Assembly (NCBI RefSeq): GCF_004664715.2
Contig: NC_051074.1
Span: 33,540,980-33,604,979 of the forward strand
Source of the DNA: Peromyscus leucopus
Lineage: Eukaryota; Chordata; Mammalia; Rodentia; Cricetidae
Reading direction: 5' to 3'
DNA: 64,000 nt
Shown: piece by piece, positions 43,888 through 54,344 of the stretch
Position numbering within the stretch: the stretch's first letter is position 1
Layout: each line of letters opens with the position of its first letter
Position numbers and translations under genes: made by a program
Notes under the pieces: model-generated
Databases searched by the model: none
The model's input: the letters and a program-made list of their open reading frames with translations, nothing else
Told to the model about the DNA's origin: nothing

Positions 43888-44409
43888 TGTATTAGTCAGG
43901 GTTCTCTAGAGCAGTGGTTCTCAACCTATATGTCAAGACTGCTTTTCAGGTAGAACAACCTTTTCACAGGGGTCACATATCAGATACCCTGCATATCAGA
44001 TATTTGCATTAAAATTCATAATGGTAGCAAAATTATAGTTATGAAGCAGCAACAACAATAATTTTATGGTTGGAGGATCACCACAACATAAAGAACTGTA
44101 TTAAAGGGTCCGGCATTAGGAAGGTTGAGAACTACCTGGTCTAAAATAACAGGCAAAGAACAAAAGCTTGTTCTTCCATGTCTTTATATGGGTTCCCAGA
44201 AGAAGCTATAGCCCAAATTAAAAGTGTGTCTTCCTGCCTCAAGACCCAGATTAAAGGCAAGTGCCTTCCTAACTCAAAGATCTGGATTAAGAGTGGGTCT
44301 ACCTACTTCAAATTAAGCAAAAAATCTCTTATAGGTGTGCCCTCCATCTTTGAGTTTTAGTTAATTCCAGATGTAGTTAACTGGACAACCACCAAGAACA
44401 GCCTTCACA
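43888..44409 (-). mobile_element. ERVL-like LTR, antisense, split by URR1
   Basis: Left fragment TGTATTAGTCAGGGTTCTCT (43888-43911). After URR1 it resumes with AATAACAGGCAAAGAAC and TTCCATGTCTTTATATGGGT, then AAGTGTGTCTTCCTGCCTCA, TTAGTTAATTCCAGATGTAG and AGAACAGCCTTCACA. Flanks GGATG and GGGTG agree at 4 of 5 positions. Same family as the LTRs at 21982 and 37484. Interior partly deleted and with a local AAGATCTGGATTAA duplication. Confidence 0.88.
43912..44138 (+). mobile_element. URR1 nested in the LTR
   Basis: CAGTGGTTCTCAACCTATAT at the start and AGGTTGAGAACTACCTG at the end are inverted termini. The interior has TTTTCACAGGGGTCACATAT, CATATCAGATATTTGCATTA, CAAAATTATAGTTATGAAGC and CCACAACATAAAGAACTGTA. 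Target sites CTCTAGAG (43904-43911) and GTCTAAAA (44139-44146) fit the known TCTAGA preference of hAT-Charlie elements. Confidence 0.93.
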
Positions 44410-44824
44410 GGGTGTTAAAAATCAAATTAGTGTATTTTGGGGTTGTACTGGATTCGGATGTTTGGATTTAAATATTGCTCTTTGAATTGCTGAGTTGAGT
44501 TTCATTTAAAAAAAATCATTAAATAAATTTTAGCTTGAGATTAGAAGGAAATTTCCAACAATATCTGAAATGGCCCTAAACATACTTCTTCCATTTTGAA
44601 AAGCCGTGTTCTCAACACAGATGATTACACAATCAAAATATTGACTGACTCTGAAAATCATTGGAGATGCTCTGCATCCTGCACTGTCAAACACTCAGCC
44701 AAGACATAATATTATGTAAAAACAAGCACTTCCTTCTGATTAGTATGCAGAGCTTGCTTTTATCTTCAGTTAGTGATAAAATTTTATGTGTACCATTGTC
44801 TTACATGTCTTTTCTATTTTTCTT
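44410..44824. other. Single-copy stretch
   Basis: No repeat or gene recognised. Confidence 0.45.
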
Positions 44825-44972
44825 ATTTTGGTGTTTTGGGACAGGTTCTCTTTGTGTAGCCATGGTTCCCTTGGAACTTGCTGTAGGGACTCAGTTGATC
44901 TCAGAATTGTAGTGGCTTTCCTGCCTAACCATGGTAGTATTGAGATTGCATGTGTATCCATTGTGCCTGGCT
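44825..44972 (-). mobile_element. B1 SINE, antisense
   Basis: TTTTGGGACAGGTTCTCTTT, GTGTAGCCATGGTTCCCTTG, a GGCTTTCCTGCC block and CATTGTGCCTGGCTT mark an antisense B1, moderately diverged, lacking a long T-run. Confidence 0.85.
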
Positions 44973-45319
44973 TAAACCGAAGTCTTGTATACTTTTTTAT
45001 CAGTAAGTATTGGACTTACACCCTTTCATGTACCTGTATACCTGTGTGATCTTATAAAAATGTCTCAGGTGAAAAGGAACCTCATGTGGAAAAACTTTAA
45101 GAAGCCTTCAGTAATCAGTAACAGATCTAGGTTTGTTCTCCCCTTCATTTCTGAGAGCTCTGTGCTTGCTCTGAAAAATCCTTGAGCTGGTCCATGTCAC
45201 ATCAATCTTGGTTTTATGAATGGAATGAATGATTAGCATTCAGCAATACTGTTTTTTTTTTTTGTGTGTGTGGTTTTAAGAACACCATGTATCCTATACT
45301 TTAGCTGTCTCTAATGATC
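44973..45319. other. Short single-copy stretch with T-run
   Basis: T-run with GTGTGTGTGG at 45251-45276. Otherwise nothing recognised. Confidence 0.45.
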
Positions 45320-45472
45320 CATGGCATAATCTCTTGCTTCCTTCAGATCTCTGTTAAATGCCACCTTGCTCATGTGACTTTTCCAGTGTGCTTTGCTTAC
45401 AATTACAACCCAATCTAAGCTTTTACTGCCCCACAGCTTGCACTGTATTTCCTCTCCATCTCATGGTCATAT
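45320..45472 (+). mobile_element. L2 fragment (ORF end region)
   Basis: ATCTCTGTTAAATGCCACCT, TGCTCATGTGACTTTTCC, TTACTGCCCCACAGCTTGCA and CTGTATTTCCTCTCCATCTC follow the L2 3' region (aaatgccacctcctccatgaagccttcc...gcactctgtacttacctc). Confidence 0.75.
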
Positions 45473-45484
45473 AAATGCTCTCTT

Positions 45485-45571
45485 GGGCTGAGGATGTGGC
45501 TTAGTGGTACAGAGCTTGCCTAGAGTGTGCAAGACCCTGGGTTTACTCCCCATCACAACAAAAATCAAAAC
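45485..45571 (+). mobile_element. ID SINE
   Basis: GGGCTGAGGATGTGGCTTAG, TGGTACAGAGCTTGCCTAGA and CCCTGGGTTTACTCCCCATC followed by an A-rich tail. The TGGCTTAGTGG and GGTTTACTCCC boxes are close to the Pol III A and B boxes. Confidence 0.92.
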
Positions 45572-46110
45572 TATTTGGTAGTTCCTCTAAATTTGAAGAA
45601 TAGGGCACTCTATGAATCAAAACATTCCATACTTGGGAATCCATCCAAAAGAACTAAAAATGCATTCACACAAAAACTTGCATGGAAGTATTCATATTAA
45701 CATCACTCACAATACAGAAAAATGGAAACAATATGAATGTCCATTAAGATGGATAAGTGAGATATAGTATATCTATGCAATGAAATACAATTTAACTATA
45801 AAGGAAGAATGAAGAGCTGGCAGAGGTCATGATGGCAAGAACCTTAGAACATTATATTAAAAGAAGCTCATCACAAAAGACTACACAGATTGTATGATTC
45901 CACACACATGAGATCTCTAGAATAGGTTAAACCAGAGACTGAAACTGTATTAGTGGTTTCTAGGCATCAGGAGAAGTAAATATGTGGACTGACTGCTAAG
46001 AAATACAGAGTTTCTTTTAGGATAATGGAAAAGTTCTGGGAATAGTCTGGAATGGAGTGGTAGAGTTCTACAATTATATGGATGCATTAAACACTGTTAA
46101 ATGATATACA
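45572..46110 (+). mobile_element. Ancient L1M ORF2 end and 3' UTR
   Basis: ATACTTGGGAATCCATCCAA, ACACAAAAACTTGCATGGAA, AAATGGAAACAATATGAATG, TATGCAATGAAATACAATTT, AAGAAGCTCATCACAAAAGA, TTGTATGATTCCACACACAT, GTGGTTTCTAGGCATCAGG and GTTCTGGGAATAGTCTGGA are in L1M sense order. The end is cut by the MaLR LTR at 46111. Confidence 0.9.
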
Positions 46111-46480
46111 TAGTAGTTTGAGTGAGAGTGATCCCAGTAGGCTCATAGATTTGAATGCTTTGTCACCAGGGAGTGGTATTATTTGAAAGGACTAGGGGGT
46201 ATGGCCTTGTTGGAGGAAGTGTGTCACTGAGGGTAGACTTTGAGGTTTCAAAAAAAAAAAAAAAAAAAAAAGGCCATTCCAAACTCAGAGTCTCTCTTGC
46301 TATGCCTGTAGATCATGATGTAGTTCTAGGCTCCTGCTCAAATTCTTGCCTGTGTGCTGCCATATTGAGAATTAACCAAACCTCTAAAACCGTAAGCAAG
46401 CCTCCAATTAATTGTTCTCTTTTATATGAGTTGCATTGGCCTTGATGTTTCTTCACAGTCATTGAATGGTGACTAAAACA
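46111..46480 (+). mobile_element. MaLR 5' LTR (MT/ORR1/MTE type)
   Basis: AGTTTGAGTGAGAGTGATCC, GAATGCTTTGTCACCAGGGA, GCCTTGTTGGAGGAAGTGTG, GGGTAGACTTTGAGGTTTC, an A-run of about 22 (46250-46271), TGCCTGTAGATCATGATGTA, CCAAACCTCTAAAACCGTAA and the end ATGGTGACTAAAACA. Directly followed by GAAGTTGGTATCAGAAGTGG, the MaLR primer-binding-site region, so this is a 5' LTR. Confidence 0.92.
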
Positions 46481-46800
46481 GAAGTTGGTATCAGAAGTGG
46501 GGTATTGCTATGACAGGCCTGACTATGTTGCTTAATGGTGGAATATGGGCTTCAGGACTTTGGATTAGGAAAACAGTTGGACTCTTTAAGTGGAGTTTAA
46601 TGGGCCATGCTGGTAGGAGCATGAAAGAAGTTGAACTATAGGTACCCAGATGCAAAAAGTTTTAGAGGGGAATATGAACAAGTGGCCTAGAGACCACTCA
46701 TGTGATATTTTGGTGAAGAATGTACCCACTTTCTGTCCTTGTCTAAAAAGAATCTGCCTGAGGCTAAATTTAAGAGTTTTTGATTAATGATTTTGAAAGA
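46481..46800 (+). mobile_element. MaLR internal region (non-coding)
   Basis: GGGGTATTGCTATGACAGGC, GACTTTGGATTAGGAAAACA, TTTAATGGGCCATGCTGGTA, GTGGCCTAGAGACCACTCAT and AATCTGCCTGAGGCTAAATT match the short internal sequence carried by rodent MaLR elements. It has no gag or pol reading frame, as is usual for MaLR, and is truncated at the L1 junction near 46801. Confidence 0.88.
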
Positions 46801-46810
46801 GGAGATTTTA

Positions 46811-46852
46811 TTATTATTATTATTATTATTATATTATTATTATTATTATTAT
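46811..46852. repeat. (TTA)n at the L1 tail
   Basis: TTATTATTATTATT with one ATA break, sitting where the poly(A) tail of the minus-strand L1 should be. It probably evolved from that tail as (TAA)n. Confidence 0.95.
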
Positions 46853-47861
46853 ATTTTAATTGCTTGAAACAATTTTTGTATTTAAATATATTTTGATCAT
46901 ATTCTTCTCCTCCCTCAAGCCTTCCCTGATCCTATCCCCTTCATACTTATCCAATTTTAACTTGCTTCTCAACAAACAAACAAAAGCCCAACAAACAAAC
47001 AAATCTGCCAAACCATGAAAACAAAATAAAACAATACCCAAAAAGGAAAAACAAACAAACAACAACACCCACTCCCCACACACAAAGTCCTCCACCAAAC
47101 TGTAACTAAATGAAAGCATATACAAAAAAGCTGTGGCATCAATTATATGTTGGTCAGCTATTTATGAACATTGGAAAAAACTGATTTTCCCTCTCTCAGC
47201 AGTACAAATGACAATTCAGTTGTTTATCTTTACCCTAGTGGCTAGGTTTTCATTCATTCATTCATTCATTCATTCATTCAGTTTTTAAAATTATAACAAA
47301 ATAAAATACATTAATATAAAACAAAAACTATCACATCAAAGTTGGATAAGACAAAACAACAGAAGGAAAAGAGCCCAAGAGAAGGAACAAGAATCAGAGG
47401 CCTAGTTGTTTGCACACTCGGGAATCCCATAAAAACACAAAACTGGAAACCATAATATAGATGCAGAAGACCTTGGGCAGACCCATGCTGGCTGTATGCA
47501 TACTGCTTCAATCTCTGTGAGTTCCTATGAGCTTTGCTTACATTGATGTAGAGGGTCTTGTTTTCTTGGTGTCCTCCACACCCTCTGGGTCTTATATTCT
47601 TTGTGCCTCCTCTTCTGTGGTGTTCCCTGAGCTCTGAGGGAAGGGATTTGATGGAGACATCCCATTCAGAGTTGAGTGATCCAAGGTCTCTCACTCTGCA
47701 TGATGGCTGGATATAGTTCTCTGTATTTGTTCCCAGATCCTTTAGGAGGAAGCTTCTCTGACAAAACTGAACAAGGCACTAATCTATGAGTGTAGCAGAA
47801 TATCTTTTGTCGTCATTTTATCACTATGTTTTTTTGTTTGTTTGTTTTTGTTTTTGAGCAC
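46853..47861 (-). mobile_element. Rodent L1 3' UTR, antisense
   Basis: Read on the minus strand it parallels the plus-strand L1 at 55850-56800 block by block: TTGTGCCTTCTCTTGGGCTC-like (reverse at 47365-47388), the ATGA repeat, GGGTAAAGATAAACAACTGA, TTACAGTTTGGTGGAGG and TTTTTGGGTATTGTTTTATT. This is the 3' part of the element that continues at 48111 across an inserted LTR. Confidence 0.88.
47249..47280. repeat. (TTCA)n inside the L1 3' UTR
   Basis: About eight TTCA units. The sister L1 at 56360-56372 carries three (GAAT) units at the same alignment position, so this tract expanded after insertion. Confidence 0.95.
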
Positions 47862-48110
47862 TGTGCTAGCTAGTCTTATGTCAACTTGGTGCACCCATGA
47901 GTTATCTGAATGACTGGAAACCGAATTTATAAAATGCCTCCTTAAGATCCAGCTGTAAGGCATTTTCTTAGTCAGTTATTGATGGGGAAAGGCCCAGGCC
48001 ACTGTGGGTGGTGCTACCCCTGGACTGGTGGTCCTGGGTTCTGTAAGAAGGCAGGCTGAATAAGCCATTGGAATCAATCCAGTAAAAAGCATCCCTTCAA
48101 GGCCTCTTCC
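47862..48110 (+). mobile_element. ERVL-like LTR fragment inserted in the L1
   Basis: TGTGCTAGCTAGTCTTATGT, CAACTTGGTGCACCC, AAAATGCCTCCTTAAGATCC, AAGGCATTTTCTTAGTCAGT, GGTGGTCCTGGGTTCTGTAA and AGAAGGCAGGCTGAATAAGC match the 5' part of the LTR family at 10723. The last third is missing where L1 sequence resumes. Confidence 0.82.
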
Positions 48111-49283
48111 AATCTTGATCTTCCCTTCCTAGGCCCCCATCCAAAGTTATCTATTCTATTTCACTTACCCAACAAGATCTACCTGTTCCCTCTAGTCTTT
48201 ACTCTATACCTATATTCTCTGGTTCTATGGATTATAGCTTGGTTATCATTGACTTAACATCTAATGTCCACATATAAGTGAATACATACCATATTTGTCT
48301 TTCTGGGTCACACAGGATGAGTTTTTTTCTAGCTAATCTATTTGCCTGTATATTTCATGGTGTCATTTTTTTAATGGCTGAGTAATACTCTATTGAATAA
48401 ATGTACTACATTTTCTTTATTCATCCTTCTGTTGAGTTATATCTGGGTCATTTCCAATTACTGGCTATTATGAAATAGAGCAGCAATGAACATGATTGAT
48501 TATGTGTTTCTGTGATAGGATGAAGCATCTTTTGGGTTTATGTCCAAGAGTGGTGTAGCTAGATCTTGAGGTAGATCAGTCAGTTCCCATCTTCTTGAGG
48601 AACCACCACACTGATTTCCATTGTGGCTGTATGAGTTTGCACTCCCACCAGCAATGGATGAGTGTCCCCCTTACTTTATATCCTTGCCAGCATGAACTGT
48701 TGGCAAGCTTACTGTTTTATTGATCTTAGCCACTTTGACAAGTATAAAATGAAATCTCAAAGTAGTTTTAATTTGTATTTTCCTGATGGTTAAGGATGTT
48801 GAACATTTCTTTAAGTGTTTCTCAGATATCTGAGCTTCCTCTAATTAGAATTCTTACTAAGATCTATACCCCATTTTTAATCGGATTATTTATTTTCTAG
48901 ATACCTAATTTTTGAGTTGTTTATATATTTTGGATATTAGCTCTCTATTGGATATGTAGTTGGTAAAACTCTTTTGCCATGGTGTAGGCTGCCACTTTGT
49001 TTGAATGATGGTGTCCTTTGCTGTGCAGAAGCTTCATGAGGTTTCATTTATTAATTGTTGATTTTAAAGCCTGCATTAATGTTGTTCTATTCAGGAAGTC
49101 TTCTCCAGTGCCAATGAGCTCAAGGCTATTCCCTACTTTACCTTTCTCACTATCAGGTTCAGCGTGTGTATCTGGTTGTATGTTGAGTTCTTTGGTCCAT
49201 TTGGAGGTGAGTTTTGTGCAGGGTGATAAGTATGGGTTTATTTGGATTTGTCTACAGGCAACCATCCATAGCTGAAACATTCC
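48111..49283 (-). mobile_element. Rodent L1 ORF2 3' part, antisense
   Basis: TCTTTCTGGGTCACACAGGA (48299), TCATGGTGTCATTTTTTTAA, GGCTGAGTAATACTCTATTG, GAGGAACCACCACACTGATT (48597), TTTGCACTCCCACCAGCAAT, TTTTGCCATGGTGTAGGCTG and GTATGTTGAGTTCTTTGGTC (49179) are antisense ORF2 in order. Many stops, pseudogenised. Confidence 0.92.
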
Positions 49284-49289
49284 TGAAAA

Positions 49290-49500
49290 AAAAAAAAAAA
49301 GAACTTCTAGAGGTATCACCATCCCTGATTTGAAGTTGTACTACAAAGCTATAGTAATAAAAACAGCATGGTATTGGCACAAAAACAGATATGTTAATAG
49401 AAGACCCAGACACAAATGCACACACCTACCATATCTTATTTTTTATAGAGTCCATAAATACACATTGGAAAAAAGACAGCATTTTCAACAAATGTTTACA
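49290..49500 (+). mobile_element. Inverted 5' segment of the same L1
   Basis: After an A-run, GAACTTCTAGAGGTATCACC, CCTGATTTGAAGTTGTACTA, CAAAGCTATAGTAATAAAAA and CAGCATGGTATTGGCAC run in sense orientation. The ORF2 order ends at GACAGCATTTTCAACAAATG, just upstream of the point where the antisense part begins. This is the arrangement left by twin-priming 5' inversion. Confidence 0.88.
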
Positions 49501-49525
49501 GTACAGTGGGGGTCAGGGAGTGGAA

Positions 49526-49881
49526 TGTGGTTTGAGTGAGAATGGGCCCCATGGGTTCATCTGAATGCCTGGTCACCAGAGAGTGTCACTATGTGGAAAG
49601 ATTAGGAAATGTGGCCTTTTTGGAGGAAGTGTGTCACTGGGGGTAGACTTTGAAGTTTCAAAATCCATACTGATCCCAGAAAATTACTCCCACACTCCGT
49701 CCCCCACGCCTATAGATCAGGAGGTTGCTGTCATTCCTGCTCCAGTGCCTGCCTGTGTGCTGCCATAAGGACAATGGACTAAACCTCTGAAACTGGAAGC
49801 TTCCAGTGAAATGTTTTCTTCTTCAAGAGTTGCCTTGGTCGTGGTGTTTTGTCGCAGCAATGGACCAGTGACGAAGGGAAC
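49526..49881 (+). mobile_element. MaLR LTR, probably the partner 3' LTR
   Basis: TGTGGTTTGAGTGAGAATGG, GGTCACCAGAGAGTGTCACT, TTTGGAGGAAGTGTGTCACT, GGGTAGACTTTGAAGTTTCA, GTGCCTGCCTGTGTGCTGCC and GGACTAAACCTCTGAAACTG. It shares the GGGTAGACTTTGA(A/G)GTTTC variant with the LTR at 46111. A purine-rich tract (GGGGGTCAGGGAGTGGAA) immediately precedes it, as expected for a 3' LTR. No matching 5-bp flanks found. Confidence 0.85.
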
Positions 49882-50044
49882 AGGCTTCAAATGGCAAGGC
49901 TTTCACAGTCCATGAAGTAGACCAGAATGAAGCTGTTATTCACCAAGAAGCATCTCCAGAAAGGAAGATGTTGAAATCTTAGTGCTACATGAAGTGTGGA
50001 AGATGAAGCGAGGGCAAAGAGGAAGGAACCTGAGCCCATCTGTT

Positions 50045-50202
50045 TGTAAAACGGATGAGATGGTATACACCTTTCCAAAATTCTGCAATTTAGGCTGAAA
50101 ACAGGAATGGACAGGCAGGGAGTGTCAGAAAACCTGGGGGACACACAGCAGCATCTACAGGATGGAAACCTATGAAAGTAACAAGAAGATACTTTGTCTC
50201 TC

Positions 50203-50236
<34 letters not shown>

Positions 50237-50240
50237 CAAA
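50045..50240 (+). mobile_element. Possible decayed B1 with (AAAAC)n tail
   Basis: GATGGTATACACCTTTCC, AATTTAGGCTGAAAACAGG and ACTTTGTCTCTCTTTAAAAA are spaced like the B1 left and right arms, followed by a clean (AAAAC)n at 50206-50239. Heavily mutated, so the SINE call is tentative. The pentanucleotide repeat is certain. Confidence 0.45.
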
Positions 50241-53200
50241 AAAACTCCAGGAGGGGCTAATTACTAGAATATACTGCATTTTGCTAGCATAATCATAAAG
50301 TTTAGTGTGATTAAGATTTCAACTATAAACAAACAGGTAAAGACTATAAAGATGGAAGCAAGAAAGCAGTCATTTAGAACAAGTTAGAAATTCTATGACA
50401 TCAGCAGAGAGTTATTTTGGTTCATGAAATTCAGATTCTATTTTAACACATTACACTGGATTACTTGCATAGCCACATCTGAAAAGAAAAATTAAGGTAA
50501 AATCTGATCTGTGTTTAGAAGCCTGGAAGACACATTCCAGGCCCAGGAAGAAACACACAGCTTTTAGGCATAGACTGCCATTCCCCACACAACTCCGAAT
50601 CTTGGGAAGACAATTAGCATCAGTCACAAAGGCATGTCGAAGCCTGGCCCTGACCTAGTTCATGGATGTTTACATCAAGTCAGGGATGGAGCGAAGTATT
50701 TGAGCTCAGGCTGATCTCCAAAGCTCCCCTCTGTGACTGAGCCTTCCTCCCACTATTCCTCAGAATTCTCCTATCATCCTGAACCACCATCACCGCTTCT
50801 CTGTTAATGGTACAGGGGAGTTTGAGTTAGAAACTGGAAATGCTATTCCTAATTTTATGTGGTAAAAGAGTCTCCTTTCATGGAGTGAGCTCATCCTAAC
50901 AAGCTAATTCAAAAGGTGAGTGTGCATGAATGCAAGAACCATGTGAGTACAAAATATTTCCCTATGACTTAATGCTTATCCTAAAGGCAATGATACCCAG
51001 TATCAACGTTACTATTTTTTTGTAATGAATGCTAGTGTATGCACTATTTGGAAAGTGGGATATAAGAAAACTGATGTTCAGTCACTCAAACCTGCAAGCC
51101 ACACCAATTGTGCGGCTAGGACTAGGGACTTCTCATGCCTAGGGACTAAATCATGTCTATCATGGCATCATATTCTTTCTCCACTAGGAATCTCTGGTAA
51201 TTACAAACATCCCAGGTAACCCCAGAGTCTCTTTCCAGAGCATTCTCCCAAGACAGGGTTATCATACTATATTGGAGGCCTGTTTTGTTCTGACTTTACT
51301 AAAACACAATCTTGGTCCCACATCCCATCATCAGTACTGTTTTCAAGCACTGTAGCTTCTAGACCATTTTGAACAGACAGAATTCTACCCTCTGATAGAT
51401 TCCATCTGTCTTTACAAATTTTTTTCCCTTGTCTTTCCAGACTGCCATTCTGCAGCCGGGTCTTAACACATCGAGCATGCTTCTTGTTTGGTAAGCTGAT
51501 GGTAGAGCCATGTTAACATTTCACTTCAGTATTATTTTATTCAGAAGCATTTAAACTCAACTTTGTGACTTTGGAGACCCGGAACACGAAGGAGATAAGT
51601 TGAAGGAGTACCTGATTAACGCTGAATAATTCAGAACTAATCAGAGCATATTTTAAGCTGGTTGTCTAAGCTAACACATTCAGAACATGAACCATATGAT
51701 CACACAGAAGAAAAAAAAAATTAGAAGAGGGATTCTGCAGTTAAAACAGATTTAGAATTAACATTTTAATTGTAGCAACACTTCACAGCCCTCTCATTTT
51801 CTTTGTCTCCCACAGAATGTGTTTCCTCCCTGAGTCCTGATATTTTAATTTCTCTCCGTGGTGGTATATTTTAAGCTGCACTATTGTACTGTCGCTTCTC
51901 ATCCCTGTACATCAACAGGGAGGGATATGACAGCTCAACCCTGAAGAGTGCAGGGAAATGAGAGCCAGAGTGAACAGCTGCTGTTAGGAACAGGAGGCTG
52001 TGCAGAGGCGATACAGCCCTGGAAATTCGAGCGAGACTAGGACAGCAACAAATGGTCATCACCACAGTGGGTGAGCTAGTCATCAGTCCAAAGTATGAGC
52101 TGGGAAGATGAGCTGTCAAGTAAGAAATCCAGAGGCCTAGCTTACCTATTTTAAAAGATGATGATAAAGAGGACTATTGCCTACTCTATAAACATTCTGC
52201 ATAATGTCCCAGTAATGACATTAATCATCATTTTAAAATGCTCTCACCTCCTTCAATTGCACTAATATCTATTTTTTTTCCTGACAATCCCCCCCCCCCA
52301 CCATTACACACACTCAAGGTTCCTGGCAAGTTATGCATATCCTTTATTTCCTTCACCTTCCTCACTTTTCCAATTCTTTCTCCCCCTTCTATTTCCCTCA
52401 TTCCTATCATCTATCTAATAGATAACAATATGGGGCAAGAAAATAAAGCCCCTACACTCTGGGAACGCTAGGACCAAGGCTGATGTGTAGACCCTCCTTC
52501 TCCAGCGAGACACATCAACTTACGAGGGCCAAGTTGTTGTCCTTAGAGAACCAGCAACACAAATTATTCTAATAGAAGTTTATTTAGTGCACACCTGAAT
52601 TCATAGCCTTTGCATTCCATTTGGAAGCAGTGGGAACTCTCAGTAAGAGACAGAGGTAAAAGCACATGCTTTTAGGAGTTGAGGCATGCCTGTCATTTCC
52701 AGGAACCCAAACTGTACTTTCTTTAAACCTGGTAAGAAGGCAAACTGAGATTTAAATCAAAAGATCCAATATGTCTATTATTCCACAATCTTTCACTCTG
52801 TTAAATTATCCAAAAATTTATTTAAAAATATTTCACACAAGTTAAATTGAGGTCATAAAGACTGGGTGAATATGACTTATACAATTGTGATCAGGCCCCA
52901 AGGCAAATGTAGTATAATTTGTTGAGAGGAAGAAAATTATTTAACTGTTAGCTGAGCAAACTGGGACAAATAATTTCTCTAAGATCTTTAAATTAAAATG
53001 AAGGATTACATAATCTGATCTCCAGTAGTTTTCCCTCCTATCACATTTAAATATTTTGAATTAGCTGGGTTGTTTCCATCTCTCATTTTATATCATCTCT
53101 GATAAACTTCCACCATTTCTCTACCTACTTCTCCATATAGTTTTGATCTGAAGAAAAAAGAAAATACTATATTCTACATTTGTGATGTAAGATAGACAAT

Positions 53201-53391
53201 CCAGAGACAACTAAGATTAATATCAATTCTAAGTCCTTTTAAAATGTCATTGATTTATTTTACCATTTTTTGCAGACTACCACTGGCGTTTTCATGTTCT
53301 GGATACAATTTAATTTGAAAGCCCCTGACATTTTCTAAATCGTTGAAGGTTATGTTTACTATGCACATCTTGGAGAATTGTATTTGTTATT
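50241..53391. other. About 3.1 kb without recognisable repeats
   Basis: The longest repeat-free interval in the window. Only homopolymers (A-run near 51710, C-run near 52289) interrupt it. 51540-51700 contains GTACCTGATTAACGCTGAAT and TATGATCACACAG. The splice-acceptor-like TTTCCAG at 51436 lacks an exon. Open frames are short and featureless. It could be constrained regulatory DNA or simply single-copy. Confidence 0.4.
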
Positions 53392-53690
53392 GTGAGTGGA
53401 GAGATTGCTCAGGAGTTAAATGTTCTTGCTGCACAACCATGAGGACCAAAGTTTGGATCCTGGCACCCACACAAGTGGGATATTTCACAGGAGCTTTGCT
53501 TGCAGCATAGCCAAGAAAATGTGAGCCCCAGGTTCAGGGAGAGACCCCAACTCAAAGGAAGAGCCAGAAAATGACAAAGGATACCTGACACCCTCTTCTG
53601 ACCTCCATGAGTACATACAGTTTGTACATGCACACCCACATATGCACATACCTTCACACACCCAAATAAATAAATCTCTAAGGAGGAATT
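53392..53690 (+). mobile_element. B4 SINE
   Basis: TGTGAGTGGAGAGATTGCTC, GCTGCACAACCATGAGGACC, TTTGGATCCTGGCACCCACA, AGCCCCAGGTTCAGGGAGAG, GATACCTGACACCCTCTTCT and a CACACCCAAATAAATAAATC tail. Full-length ID/B1 fusion, well preserved. Confidence 0.92.
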
Positions 53691-54344
53691 ATATTTGTTA
53701 TATTTGGTATGTATGCTGCTCTGTAGAAAGTATTAACAATCAACTGCCTTTACATCACAAGCTCACAAATTCACTTTCAAAGGGTCTTGACTCCAGCTTT
53801 GGTAGATGACAGAAGTCATTGCTAGAGTGTTGGAATTTTGCATATGCATCTTTGTAAGATTTGATACAATTCTCTGACTTAAGTAAGAGTCCCAGTGGTT
53901 ACTGTAGAGGCATCCTTGTCCTAGCTAGTTGAAGTGCATTCCAGGATTAACAATTGTAGATCTGTAGAAAGGGCTCTTCAATCCATCCTCTCTGTGCAGA
54001 AGTAGTGTATGAACAGCTTCCCACCGAATCAATAAAATCAAAGCAGAATGATAACATGCTAATTATTTGTCACATATATTCTAAAAGAATTGTTATCCAA
54101 TCATATGAGGTGAATCAATGTGAGTTGCACAGCCACACTTATTTTAATGTGACGAATGATTAATTCTAACGACACAAGTCATCCTTCACATTAGGCAAGT
54201 AGGTGCCAGAAAAATAGACAAAGGTATTTAAGACCATGAAGATCCTAGCCAATTTGCAAGATTAACTTCAATTTTTTCAAGAGAGCTCTCTTTAGTTTTC
54301 TACAATATAGGATACATGTTATCTGGGTCACTTATAAAACTGAC
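53691..54344. other. Single-copy stretch
   Basis: No repeat or gene recognised. Confidence 0.45.

Noticed and set aside
45485..45571. Pol III A and B boxes resembling a tRNA gene
   Set aside because: The context is an ID SINE with A-rich tail. No cloverleaf with a proper anticodon stem. The same applies to B2, B4 and MIR heads elsewhere.
48111..49322. Open frames in the ORF2 region
   Set aside because: Decayed L1 ORF2 in antisense with many stops. No intact endonuclease or reverse transcriptase.
51420..51450. TTTTTCCCTTGTCTTTCCAG, a strong acceptor-like motif
   Set aside because: No coding frame or donor downstream. Kept only as a note.
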